A stretch of 64,000 bases of DNA from Chamaecyparis obtusa (taxonomy: Eukaryota > Streptophyta > Pinopsida > Cupressales > Cupressaceae): positions 507,501 through 571,500 of the forward strand of contig BSBK01002091.1 of NCBI GenBank assembly GCA_027943335.1. Reading direction: 5' to 3'. Both the position numbers and the translations under genes were made by a program. Below the pieces are notes generated by a model. The model did not search any database and was not told the DNA's origin. It saw only the letters and a list, made by a program, of their open reading frames with translations. Shown here in pieces: positions 34,601-46,409 of this stretch; within the stretch, counting starts at the first letter, position 1; each line of letters starts with the position of its first letter.

Positions 34601-34899
34601 ATTATTCATATTCTGCAATAGGTTGTTCTCAGTTGTTTTCAAGATTATCTCCCACAAAAGTATCTCTAATGAATTCAATAGCATGACAATGAAGACCTAA
34701 TCCACCATTTCATAGTTTACTTGAAAGATAGTAACCTATTTGTAGGCAATACCCACCTGAGTCTTGTGGAGCTCAAAGCAGAAGGAAGATCTTATCCAAT
34801 CCTCATCAATTAGGCTTTTCTTGCAAACTTGGAAACCTTTTCACTGAGAATCAAGTCAATGTCCTTGCCAAGTTTGACCCTCAAGAAAAATACCTAACA
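31674..34899 (+). mobile_element. Solo LTR of a long-LTR family related to Y
   Basis: 3226 bases beginning TGTTGTCACC and ending CCTAACA, flanked by a perfect TSD CCCAA (31669-31673 and 34900-34904). Its body runs collinear with the Y LTR: 31780-31860 matches 58700-58780, and GAAACCCTAACCCTAG at about 33719 matches 60404. No internal region, primer site or gag is present, so it is best read as a solo LTR left by recombination between two LTRs. It contains four diverged copies of a GTAAGTTCTCATG..GTCAGAGC..GAGATC motif. Confidence 0.75.
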
Positions 34900-34904
34900 C
34901 CCAA

Positions 34905-35116
34905 CAAACTATCTTCATAATAGGGATGCCCTCCATGGGATCTCAGAATCCACCATCTACATCCCAAACCCCCACCATCACATCTATATTTTCAGCATTC
35001 TCTGCATCGCAACTCCTGCCACAAACCGGCTCTCATTGGGGCCTCACCCAAGCATAAATGGACACCCTCGGAATACCAACTCAATCCCATATATCTATGC
35101 TTGCAAACCAAAAATT
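34905..35116 (+). pseudogene. Gypsy-B gag, second N-terminal piece
   Basis: Open in the frame that continues from NMQAQ on the far side of the solo LTR. Gln/Ser/Pro-rich, with one TAA at about 35054. It ends at the E2 insertion, where CAAAAATT joins CACTTTTCC (42270) without frame loss. Confidence 0.6.
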
Positions 35117-36136
35117 TGTTGGCAATTTGTCTAAGTTGGTTACATGGATGTTTTCATTATGGAAACATATGATCTACATGAATATCACATAGGTCAGAGA
35201 GCTAGTATGTCAGAGCGTAATGCGAAATTGTCTAAGTATGAGACAATGTGTTTTTACCAGTGAACCCGAAGATAGTTTTTGTTTGTAATATTGACTGGAG
35301 TAAGTTTAGTGGTTGCAAAATTGAAAATAGACTCTATGGTGACTATTGAAGACTCATCTCAAAGTGCAAGTCAGTATGACATGTACGGAAGAAGTTACGA
35401 TAGTTTTTCTAAAGATAGTGTTAAGCCGATAGGAAAGAATATGAAGACAGAATTGGTAAAGAGTTAAGGGATTATTTTTTTTATCAAAATAATGACTTAA
35501 CAATAAAAAGGGATGAAATCCTAGATTTTAACCCTTGGATAAAGTTATTTTGTAATATGATAGCCGATTGGAAAGTTATTAATCTTAATAACTTGTATAA
35601 ATGTAATTGTAAATTGTAAGAAGGACAATGAAGGAACGAATGTATGTAATAGCAATAGTGAAAGAGAAGTGAAAATATATTGATGCAAGAAGTATAAGGT
35701 TATGTACCTTGACCTAGTTTTGTAATTAGTAAATATTGTACATTACTTGTTTGGGCATTGGGCTCATCTGGTAATCACTTTTTGTACTACCAACTCCTAG
35801 CAGGGTTGAGGATTCTAACAAGGCCTATAGTCCCTTAATTAGGATTGAGACACTATATGCATGTAGTAGAATCCTAACAGGGTCAACATCCTTAACATGA
35901 TACTTTTGATTAGTGGATCTTTATGGGTACCATCCCCATCGGGGTTTTCCCTTAGCTAGGGTTTCCTCGAGAACAAATAATGTGTTATGAGTTCTTTAGT
36001 TTTATTGCTATGCATGTTGTCTAGCTTCTTATATTATGCATGTGTAAAGATAATTTGTTATATCCATAATTGGGAAAAAGATAAAGTTTGTAGAATACTG
36101 ATTCAACCCCCCTCTCAGTATTCCCTATTTCTAACA
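35117..36136 (+). repeat. E2 5' LTR
   Basis: 1020 bases, TGTTGG..TAACA. Same conserved phrases as E1. Hairpin at 36093-36123 with a perfect 9-base stem and a C-rich loop. Confidence 0.93.
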
Positions 36137-36138
36137 AT

Positions 36139-36150
36139 TGGTATCAAAGC
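36139..36150 (+). promoter_or_regulatory. E2 primer binding site
   Basis: TGGTATCAAAGC, two bases after the LTR end; the initiator Met type with one change from E1 (A for G). Confidence 0.82.
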
Positions 36151-36207
36151 TTAGTTTCTCAGAAAAGAATCATTCAAGGAAAGCCTAGCAGCTTGAGCAA
36201 GATCTCT

Positions 36208-37423
36208 ATGGATATGGATCAACTACAGAAGAATCTTGAAGAAGCTCTTGAACATATTGATATGCTTACTGATGAAAGAGATACTCTGAAAATAAAATAT
36301 GATGATGCAAAGAACCTCATTGAGAAACTGAAAAACAAGTTGGAAGATCTGAAATCTAAAAAGGAATATGAAGTTTTCATTGAGGATTCTAATGAAAATT
36401 TAGAAAAAGAAAATGAGATCCTTAAGCATGAACTGAAGATAGAAAATCTGAAGCTAAGTTTGAAAGATGGAAAGAGCAAGAATGAAGCAAATCTGAAATC
36501 TGAGAATGAAAGTCTAAAGGCTAAAAATGAAGGACTAAAATCTAAACTTGGTAAAGTAACATTTGAACTTGAGAAAGTCAATTTGTAGTATGCTGAACAT
36601 GAGAAATACAATACAATTGTGAAAGGTGAACTGATTCAATCTAAACAACAACTTGAAAGGCTATATTCAACTAGTGAGAAGATTGATGAGCACATATCTT
36701 ATCAAAAACTATTCTATGATAAAACTGGTCTTGGATTCAACACTTTTAAAGAAAATGAAGAAAGCAAGGAACCAGATCTAAAAATATTTGAAAGCATAGA
36801 TGAGAATCTGATGAGATTAACAAATTTGAAGATACACCTAAGGAAGAAGAATCACCTAAGCAAGAGGAATCACCCAAAGGTATGCAAAGAGAATTCAAAG
36901 GTAGATGTTTTGCTTGTAATACTATTGGTCATATGAAGAGAGATTACATAGGTAAAAAATTCAAACCTCTTAATGGTTATTGTTATCATTGTCATGGTTT
37001 TGGACATAGAGCTATTGAGTGCAGGAAACCTAAATTTATTGAGAATAATAATAGTAGTAGAATGTTTAGGAATACTAACAATGTAGATAAGAAACGTACT
37101 GAAGATATGAATAGATCAATCAGCTTGGACCAAGATATGGGAACAATGGAATAGTTTGTCAGATATGCAACAAGATTGGACACACAACAAGGTTTTGGAG
37201 AATGAACAATAGAGTTTTTGATACCAATCCTAACCCTAGAAATCATGCAAGATGAAATGAAGATGCAAGTAACAGTTAGAAAGGATGCTGTAGTAATTCA
37301 GATGAAGTGAAGTTTATCAAAAGCACAGATCAAGGAGACATATTCAACATTGAAGGTAATCAGGAAGGTGAAGTATTAAAAGGTAAGAATGAATCTTTAC
37401 CTGACCCATCTCAAAGTACTTAA
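36208..37423 (+). pseudogene. E2 ORF1: coiled-coil zinc-knuckle protein
   Basis: Start ATG 36208 (MDMDQLQKNLEEALEHIDML). A long Lys/Glu/Leu coiled coil to about 36620, an acidic linker, then knuckles: CFACNTIGHMKRDY (last Cys lost), CYHCHGFGHRAIEC intact, the third deleted (about 37110), and the fourth, CQICNKIGHTTRFW, with last Cys lost. Lesions: TAG 36586-36588 where E1 has CAG, a frameshift between about 36800 and 36880, and another near 37110. It ends at TAA 37421-37423. Proposed role: RNA binding and self-association of element RNA. Confidence 0.78.
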
Positions 37424-37867
37424 TTTATGAAAATTACAGTAGAATAGGAACTTAGATTAGTGTAGAAATAGATATATGATGAATTGAGTCTTGCATAGTT
37501 AATGAAAGGTATTATATCATGTTCTAATGCTATGGTTAAGAGCACAAAGAAAAATATTATGTTTTGCAAGATCGCAAGAAGTTTTAAGTTTTGCAGGTTA
37601 GCAAAATCAGCTTTTTGGAAATAAGCGACAAAAGAATTGAATGCGATGTCAAATCTAAGTGAGATTGAATTAATAAAAGATCATGATCAGTATTATTTCA
37701 TCATCAAAGAGAATTCAAGTGTTAAGGAGATCAAAGAGCAGTGGTTGGAAGCATTTTGCAAGGATTTGGAGAACAATTTTGTGTCAAATCTACGAAAGCC
37801 CTAAATTGCGAAATCGAGGCATTTTACTTGGCAGATCTTTAAATCAGTAAAGGAATTAGAGGAAATC
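37424..37867 (+). other. E2 spacer between ORF1 and ORF2
   Basis: 444 bases, stops in all frames, homologous to the E1 spacer. Contains TTTTGCAGGTTAGC near 37589-37602, a possible splice acceptor. Confidence 0.55.
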
Positions 37868-40800
37868 ATGGATATTTCTTTAATTCACAATGCCAGAGAT
37901 AAAAATAGACCTAAGATGAAAATGGAACCAGTAGAACCCTTGGAAGATGATGCTAGGTTAGCTTTATTATCTATACCAAACAGAGTTTTACATCTAGAGA
38001 ATGTTAGAAGTTATCTTGGATGCAAACTAGAGACTATCAGTGATAGTGATTTCACCAAGGAAGATCAGAAGATCTACAATTAGGACATGATATTGAAAGA
38101 AGGATTTGAACATTTGAAAGATAACGAGATCTTTAAGTATGCATTATAGTATGAATTTGATAATGAAGAATGTACTAAGACTATTCTAAGTAGAATTCAT
38201 AATGGGAAGTTTTGGTTAGAAGATAGAGTGATAGATATCGTAGGTGATTTGATTCATGAATTCACTGGACTATCTAAAACTAGAGCCATTCCTTTAAATG
38301 AGAAGAACATGAGGAAAATAGTCATAGACAACACAAATTCATCCTATAATGGTAGAGGAATTGTGATTAGTAAGATTCAACAAGATGATGTGAGATACTT
38401 ATATAAGATCCTAACCACTAAGTTTTGTGCAAACTCAAGAGAGGATGACATGGCAGCTGGAATGATACATGCAGCTTATCTGATGTGTGTTGATAAAGTA
38501 CAAGTTGATATGTGTGAGATTCTAAGAATTCAATTATTTAAGAATTTGGAAAAGATTAAGAAGACTAAGTATACACAGTTTAGATTCTCATCCTTAATCA
38601 CCTATATGTTTTTTCATCTATTGAGAAGATTTCATTACACCATTGGAAATGACTAGAATGATGGCCAAACTACAATGGAAATGACTAACCTAGTGTACAG
38701 GAGGCATGTTATTGATAAAGTGAATGAGAGTGCAGTATTGGTAATTAAGACATTTCAGGATATAGTGTCTAGCAAATCAAGGATCCCACAGTCTCTTGTG
38801 GAGAAGTATAAAAATGAGATATGTTTCATGGTTGATACTGACTTTACCTACATTGAAGTAGTAGAACCCAGAATAGAGTTCATAGACCCTCTTGGCTATG
38901 AGATATCTAAGGTAGAGATAGAAGAGTATGTGAGCAGGTTACTTAAGTACAAGTTGGACACTCACTGTAACAGGTTTGGAACCTTTGAGGAGAACTTCAA
39001 CTCTGCAAAGACCTTACTTGAAGAGAACCAGTCAAAGAAAAGAGTTGAGAGTACTATCAATAATATTCTAAAAGATACAGGGATGACTGAGCATGAATTC
39101 TTGGTAGCAAAGAAAACAACAACAATAATTAGAGATATTGGACAAAAGATGTTTTGTCTGTTCTACCTCTATCATCAATTGCAGCACAGCAAGAAGAATC
39201 ACAAGTTAAGGTGAAAGTGGAAGAAATAGAGAAGGATCAAGAATCAAGGATATCCACTAGATCCACCTCCTCCACATCTATCCAAAGAGTAAAAGAGAGT
39301 GCTACTGGTGTAGGTAAGAGGCAGAAAACATTAGTGCAACTAGTTCCAAGGAAAATTGCAGAAATCAAAGATGATGACACTTCTATTAAGAAGAACACTT
39401 GGAAACATAGATTTGAGAAGCTTAATGAGCATATCATTGAAGATGGAGACTTTACAAGAATGAATAAGTATTATGATCTCTATGATTATGTAGAGAGATT
39501 AAATCTGGAAAATGCAGTGGTAAAGCATATGATTTTGTCTAATAAGAAGTTTGATACAATTCAGAGTAAGATACCTAATGATTTGTACAATAAACTTGTG
39601 AATAGGAAGAAGAGAGGATCAAAAGAAGACACATCTATTAGAGAAAATCTTGTAAGAAAGCTTTGTGTTGTAAAAGATGAAACACACTTTAGTTAGATTA
39701 TGAAAGCTTTAAGCACCCATTTGAGAACCAAGAAGAGAACCATTCATATTGTGGGAGGTAGATATGAAGAAGTTAATGTAGAAACAGAGCAAGAAATCAT
39801 CAAGGTTATGTCAGAGAATGTTGGAGAACCATCAGTTGCAGTAGAGCAAGTAGGTGAAATAGAACAAGAGAACATTCCCTCTCCACCAGCCATAAACATT
39901 GAAGATGAAGTCATGAATGTAGAAGGAACTAAGATCACCTTGGATACTGATGATAATGTATTCAAGAATCTAGAAAACATTGTTGACAATTTGGATTTTG
40001 AAGAGCAGGAGACTACCAAAGGAGAAAAGAAAATAGAGACCACAGTTGTAGAACCTAAAGTGATAGAAAAAAAAGTACCTATTTCCACTAAAGAAGATAT
40101 CAGTATTACTCTTGAGACTGGAAAGAAGAATCAAATTGGATCTATTATTGAGAATTTGGGAAAGGAAGTAGATGATGATGATCAGATGGAATTGATCACA
40201 TCCTTGAATAGGATCATTGGAAAGAATAAGAAAGTGAAGAGTCTTGAAGGATGCCTAAAGGAACTTATTGAGAATTTACAAGCTGTTGTAACTACACAAA
40301 TTGAAAAAGCTGACCCTTTGGAGAAAGAAAAGAAAGTGATGAACACTTTTGACAGTGAGTTCACAAATTTAACTGATATAGCCAAAGTGAAAGCTCAAGC
40401 AGCCTATGAAGCCAAAACACTTTTGAACATTAGCCAGAATATCAAGAATGATATCAACAATCTTGATATCTATATAAAGGACTTGAGAAATAATTTGGAA
40501 AGAGGAAAATCCTTGTACATTCAGTGTACAAAATTAGAAAACTTGGCAGCAGAAGAAGATCAGAAGATGAAGATGAAGGAAGCCAAAATTCAGAATAAAC
40601 AAACCTTCTTTCAAGCCCCAATGTGAAGGTATCTGATGTTGAGAAGAAAATTCGTAAGATATATGATGAAATCAGAATTTTGCAAGATGAAAAGGACATG
40701 AAAATGAAAACATTCACTCTTTTAAGAGAGCACACTTCTATGAAGTTAAGTATTATTGAAGGGCAATTGGAAGAATGTCTTTCAACTAAGACATCTTTTC

Positions 40801-40967
40801 AAAAGTTTAGCTTTGAGAATCTCCAAGCATGTGAGATAGCATCTTATGGATTATGTGCACTACTCAGTGTGGCAAATTCTATTAAGAAATCATAGGAGAA
40901 GGAGTTAGAGGCTATAAAGATTGATTTTGCAAATTGTGTTGCAAGTCTACCAACTTTGCAATATTGA
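37868..40967 (+). pseudogene. E2 ORF2: large unrecognised protein, about 1030 codons
   Basis: Start ATG 37868 (MDISLIHNARDKNRPK), stop TGA 40965-40967. Block A 37868 to about 38930: IHNGKFWLEDRVIDI, GDLIHEFTGLSK, FRFSSLITYMFFH and a Glu/Asp-bounded FMVDTDFTYIEVVEPR. Basic segment near 39290-39350. Block B 39400-39605 with DFTRMNKYYDLY and KIPNDLYNKLVN. Acidic region, then block C, a coiled coil (about 40140-40900) with DPLEKEKKVMNTFDSEFTN. Stops at 38081-38083, 38147-38149, about 38654, 39694-39696 and 40894-40896, plus frameshifts near 39120 and 40625. No transposase, polymerase or protease signature seen. Similarity to E1 runs the full length. Confidence 0.78.
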
Positions 40968-41244
40968 ATTAAGGTATAACTTTTTGTGAACATAGTTTTG
41001 TTACCCTCCTTACCATTATTTTGTCATTGTTGTCAAAGAGGGAGAGATATATAGCAAAAAATTGATAAGAAAATGATAAGGATTGATACTCTTAGGGGGA
41101 GTACTATATTAGAGATAAGATTTTTTTTTGGAGTTATAAGGATAGTATATATATTTTATACTATGGCCACAATTTTGAGATTTTTGAAGTTGTAAGACTT
41201 AGCCAATTTTCTCATATGTTGCCACCAATGAAAAAGGGGGAGAT
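40968..41244 (+). promoter_or_regulatory. E2 3' untranslated region with doubled purine tract
   Basis: First tract in TTGTTGTCAAAGAGGGAG (41028-41045), second AAAAAGGGGGAGAT (41231-41244) just before the LTR. Confidence 0.78.
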
Positions 41245-42264
41245 TGTTCACAATTTGGCTGAGTTGGTTACATGGATGTTTTCATTATGGAAACATATGA
41301 TCTACATGAAGATCACACAGGTCAGAGAGCTAGTATGTCAAAGCGCAATGGGAAATTGTCTAAGTATGAGATAGTGTGTTTTTACCAGTGAACCTGGAGA
41401 CAATTTTTGTTTGTGATGTCAACTGGAGTAATTTCAGTGCTTGTGCACTTGAACATAGACTCTATGGTGACTATTGAAGACTCATCTCAGAGCGCAAGTT
41501 AGTACGACCTGTACAAAAGAAGTTATGACAGTTTTTCTAAAGATAGTGTTAAGCCGACATGACAGAATATGAAGATAGAATTGGTAAAGAGTTAAGGAAT
41601 TATTATTTTTATCAAAATAATGACTTAAAAAGATAAAGGGACAAAATCCTAGATTTTAACCCTTGGATAAAATTATTTTGTAATATGATACCCGACTGGA
41701 AAGTTATTAATCTCAATAACTTGTATAAATGTAATTGTAAATTGTAAGAAGCACAATGAAGGAACAAATGTATGTAATAGCGATAGTGAAAGAGAAGCAA
41801 AAAGATATTGATGAAAGCAATATAAGGTTATGTACCTTGACCTAGTTTTGTAATCAATAAATATTGTACATTACTTGTTTGGGCAGTGGGCTCATCTGGT
41901 AATCACTTTTTGTACTACCAACTCCTAATAGGGTTGAGGCTTCTAACAAGGCCTATAGTCCCTTAATTAGGACTAAGACACTATATGCATGTAATAGACT
42001 CCTAATAGGGCCAACATCCTTAATAGGATACTTTTGATTAGTGGATCTTTGTGGGTACCATCCCCACCGAGGTTTTCCCTTGGCCAAGGTTTCCTCGAGA
42101 ACAAATAATGTGTTATGAGTTCTTTAGTTTTATTGCTATGCATGTTGTTTAGCTTCTTATGTTATGCATGTGTAAAGATAATCTATTATATCCATAATTG
42201 GGCAAAAGCTAAAGTTTGTAGAATACTGATTCACCCCCCCTCTCACTATTCCCTATTTCTAACA
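41245..42264 (+). repeat. E2 3' LTR
   Basis: 1020 bases, the same length as the 5' LTR. It begins TGTTCA rather than TGTTGG. Hairpin 42221-42251 carries one stem mismatch (TCACTATTC). Confidence 0.92.
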
Positions 42265-42269
42265 AAATT

Positions 42270-44360
42270 CACTTTTCCCCAAGCAGCATAGCAACAACAA
42301 TCACAACCCCTACTAGCTTCATCCTCTCCATACATGAACTATGTATCTGTACCACCCATCACTTCTCAAATAGTTCCACCTCCCTAACAACAAAGTTAAT
42401 CTCATCTTGCTATCTACCTTGCATAACCACCTCCCATCACCAGCTTCCCAACATTCATCCCCCCCTAAGAAATGTAGGAATCCATCTAACCTAAATCATC
42501 CAAGCTCAAAGCCAGGTGCACCAAGGTCAATCCTATCAACAAACTGCACCATTCCATCAGCCTTAGCCATTGCAATAATACTTCCTAGCACAACAACAAC
42601 AACAACATCCCATTAACCCCTAGTAGCAACAAGCATCCTCTTATCCCGTAAAACAATAAATTCCCATCATACCCTAGCAAAAATAGTCCACTTCACATCC
42701 TCCACAAAACTACACTCCCGCACCTCAACAATAATATCCTCCCCAACAACCATCACCCAAACATCCATTCCAATCTACCTACCTTGCTAGGCGGTCTCCA
42801 TATCCCACTCTATAATATCCACCACAAAATCATCCTTATTCACCAACACCATTAGATCCTTTCCTTATGGGAGTAACCACTCCAACACCGATTAATTCTG
42901 AGTTGGAAGAGATGAAGAATTCTCTTAAGGAGCTCAAGGCCAAAATAAAGAGCAAGGCCTTCAAATTTGACAAGGTCTATCCCTATCCCTTTGGCAGATC
43001 GATCACAGGGATCCCCTTCCCCAAACTCTTTGAGACACCCAATTTTGATAAATATCAAGGGAAAGGAGATCCCATCAGTCATGTGAAGGAGTTCCATATG
43101 GAATGCCAAGAAGTGGCCTATAGTGACAAATTCCTCATGCACTTATTCCCTAAAAGTTTGAGAGGAACCACTATTGAGTGGTTCTACAAAATACCCTATG
43201 GAACAGTCACAACCTTTGCCAAACTCTCTCAGAATTTTGTTGCCCAATATGCCCACAATGTTGAGAATGAGTTGTCTTTGTTAGAAATTTGCAACTCAAA
43301 GGAGAAAGGAGGAGAAAGCCTAGCCAATTACTTGCAATGATAGAAGAACCTCACTACCAAGTTATCATATCAATCCCCTAAGAAACATCTTACAAATATC
43401 TTTATCAATAACTTGCATCCCAAACTATCCCACTTCATGAGGATGAATTGCATTCAAACATATGAGTACATCAAATGAAAAGGGATAGATATTGAAAGAG
43501 GTCTCTTAGATGAAGTCACAATTTGACATTACAAGGATAATTCCCACACCAAGCCCTGTAATGACAAACTGTGCTACTGGAATAGAAACAAGAATGATAT
43601 TACCGATGGAGCTATTGACACCAAGCATGTCCAAATCATTTTGGCTAGTCCTACACAAGCTCCTGCATATCAATAACAACAAGCACCCAACAATCAAAAA
43701 CCTCTACAACAATATCAACAACAAGCATCAATAAATCAGAAACCCATGGAGCATTATCAAAACTAGCAACTAAATCCAACCTATCAGACTAATGCCATAT
43801 CCACTACTCCAATAAAGAATAGGGCTTGAGTCTAGACTCACCAAAATAGAACCTTCAACCCTCTTGGTGAACCACTAGATATAATCTTTCATTGAAAGGC
43901 CAAGGCCAACCTAATCACTTACCCACCAACCTAGCAATTTGATGACGCTACTCCCAAGCCTAACTAGTATAAAGATCACAAGTGCTATGATTATCATTGT
44001 GTTAAAGGAAACAAAACCCTAAGGTGTATGAAATTGAAACACTATATCCAAGATCTCATCAATAGAAAGGAGATCCAAGTGGACACACTAGCCAAAGCCT
44101 CACCTAATGCCAAGCTGTATATTTATCAGAACGTGTTCCCTCAACACAAAGTTGGGAAGAACCAAGAAAATGCCAATCATCCACCCCAAAACCAAGGCAA
44201 AGGAAAGAAAGGATACCATGCTGACCATAAATACTATACAACTACCCATATCAACTACGATAAATTCTTTGGATGTATAACCCAAATCGAACCCACAGTC
44301 AATGTCATCCATATTAAGGGAGTAGATAATCAATGTGTTGTTACCACACATAGAGGTTAG
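42270..44360 (+). pseudogene. gag: Gypsy-B gag
   Basis: A Gln/Pro/Ser-rich start (42270-42850) runs into the gag core: RSITGIPFPKLFETPNFDKY, GDPISHVKEFHMEC, LRGTTIEWFYKIP (42867-43340), the pattern of plant gypsy gag domains. After TGA-TAG at 43341 the frame continues with Gln-rich sequence to a Tat-style zinc region, CYDYHCVKGNKTLRCMKLK (about 43987-44043), then IQDLINRKEIQ. Multiple TAG/TAA stops but little frame change. Structural capsid and nucleocapsid protein in origin; nonfunctional now. Confidence 0.78.
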
Positions 44361-45599
44361 ATATCTATCACCGGTGCTAATCCAAGGCTACATCACAATT
44401 CCCAATATAACCTTGTATAAAACCTTGGGAATACACCTTCCTAGGTCTTCATCCTTGACCTTCTCTACACTTCACCCATCCATCAAGAAATCCTCAACTG
44501 AGCCCTCCAAGAAGGACATGTTCCCATAGACATAAATACCATCTAGCTCAAAAACCTTGTGGGACATTTATCAACATCTTGTTCTCTTTCCTTCAAGCCA
44601 TTTGATATACAAGCTATTGAGCCTAACCACAATCTCCCTCTCTGCATCACCATCCTGGTCAGAGACTTTTCTATTAAAAGGGTCATGATAGATAATGGAT
44701 CTACCCTAAATTTGTGTACTCTAAAGTTCATTTAGAAAATAGGGTTCACAGAGGATGATATATCACATGAGGTCATTACCATCAAGGCATATGATAAGTT
44801 GGAGCATACCTTTGAAGGTACCATTCTTATACCTATCAAGCTAGGCCATGCAACTCAAGACACCATTTGCAATTTTTTTAATCTTGATTTACCATTTAAC
44901 ATCCTCCTCGGCCGACCATGGCTCCATTCCACCAAAGCTATACCATCTACTTATCACCACTACATCAAATTTTTGCATGAAGGCACTAAGATCACCATCC
45001 ATGCAGACCCCAAACCCTTTTCATACTATTGTGCATTGGAAGCATCATTCCCTCATTCCACCCATTGTCTTGGAATCAAAATTGGCACTTCTATCCTCAC
45101 CTCCACCCTCTCTTCCATCAAGATCAACAACCATGGTTGTGGTGAGTACAACTTAATTAATGCATTTGCAGTAGGGGCCCTACCTCTGGATCCACATACA
45201 CAAGGATGCCCAAGTCACCAAAGAAAGCCTACTCTAGCCAATCATGAAATCAAGCAATTGGGACCATTGACATTTTTTTCCCATGGAAATATAGATAACC
45301 TTGAAATGGACCTTGACATCAGTCAGTGGTTGTATAGAGATCCCCCACCTCTTGAAACTAAAATCCTTGGCTACTTCAAAGAGAAATATCCAACATCACA
45401 CAAGTATGCCACAAAACAATGGAAATACCAAGGATGTGGTCTAGGACCACAAGAAGGTGGAAGCAAAGATCCGATTGAAGCCTTGAAGAATCGAAAGCAT
45501 CAAGGTATTGGCTTTAATACCCTTCACCTACATACACAAGAACCCAATACTATGACTGGGGGCACTAACTTGACCAACGTTCCCTTCTTGAATAGCTAG
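44361..45599 (+). pseudogene. Gypsy-B protease region
   Basis: IDNGSTLN near 44683-44706 is the aspartic protease active-site segment (Tat elements commonly have IDNGS). Downstream 44799-45599 is open: TFEGTILIPIKLG, FNILLGRPWLHSTKAIPS and FLHEGTKITIHAD. That is the conserved protease-to-reverse transcriptase linker of Tat-type gypsy elements. Confidence 0.78.
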
Positions 45600-46078
45600 G
45601 ATGACCTTGTAGAGATTGAAGACATGCCTAAAGAGGAAGAAAAGAAATCCTATGATGACATCTTCAGTGATGATACCCTCGTAGGAACTTTTTTCCTCCA
45701 TCAACTCTCCATTAACATCAGAGAACTTCCCCTCATCCATCCAGACCTCATAGACTAGGACCAACCAAGAGTCACACATATCGATGAGCTCCAAAGAATA
45801 GAAGCACTCCAAAGATTCATGGGAACACCAGGACAATAATCAGATCAACATCAGGAAATAGTTCATGTCTACAAGCTTGACTCTAAAGGATATTTCAGGC
45901 AAGAGACAAGATTTAGTTGCAAAAGTGAAATAGAAAAAGAAAAGAATGAGTTCTTATCTTAAAACCCCTATGGGGAGCATTTTGACTCTAAAAAAGAGAA
46001 AATAAAGGGCATATCTTCTGGTTTTTAGAGAGGTTTTCACTAGAAGATATCATCATTGAGGAAACCAAGCCAGTTAAC

Positions 46079-46409
46079 TTGGGTACAAAAGAATGCCTAA
46101 GAATCACCTACATCACAATATCATTAACAGAGGGTGAAGAAATGGCTCTCACTGCACTTCTCCAAGAATCCACCACCAAATTTGCATGGTTGTATGCACA
46201 TATGCTTGAGCTTGATCCAAATCTAGTTGTGCACAATATTGTAGTGGACCCTAATGCAAATACAGTAAAGAAGAAGCTACATAAAATGTGTCATAAGGTA
46301 GCCCTATTGGTAAAAATAGAACTAGAAAAGCTCCCATGGGCCAAGATCATCAGTACTAAAGAATATTCAGAGTGGATCTCCAACATGGTGCCTACCACCA
46401 AACCTTTAG
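46079..46409 (+). pseudogene. Gypsy-B reverse transcriptase N-terminal lead-in
   Basis: Contains LLQESTTKFAWLYAHMLELD, PNLVVHNIVVDPNAN and KIELEKLPWAKIISTKEYSE, then WISNMVPTTKPL, the segment that precedes the reverse transcriptase core in Tat elements. It is cut at 46409 by E3 and resumes at 53366. Confidence 0.8.

Larger units (their letters stand above)
35117..42264 (+). mobile_element. E2: polymerase-less two-gene LTR retrotransposon
   Basis: 7148 bases. LTRs of 1020 bases each (35117-36136, 41245-42264), perfect TSD AAATT (35112-35116, 42265-42269). Same layout as E1: primer site, ORF1, spacer of 444 bases, ORF2, doubled purine tract. No pol motif in any frame. It is uninterrupted, so it gives the clearest view of the family. 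Inserted in gypsy-B gag. Confidence 0.94.
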
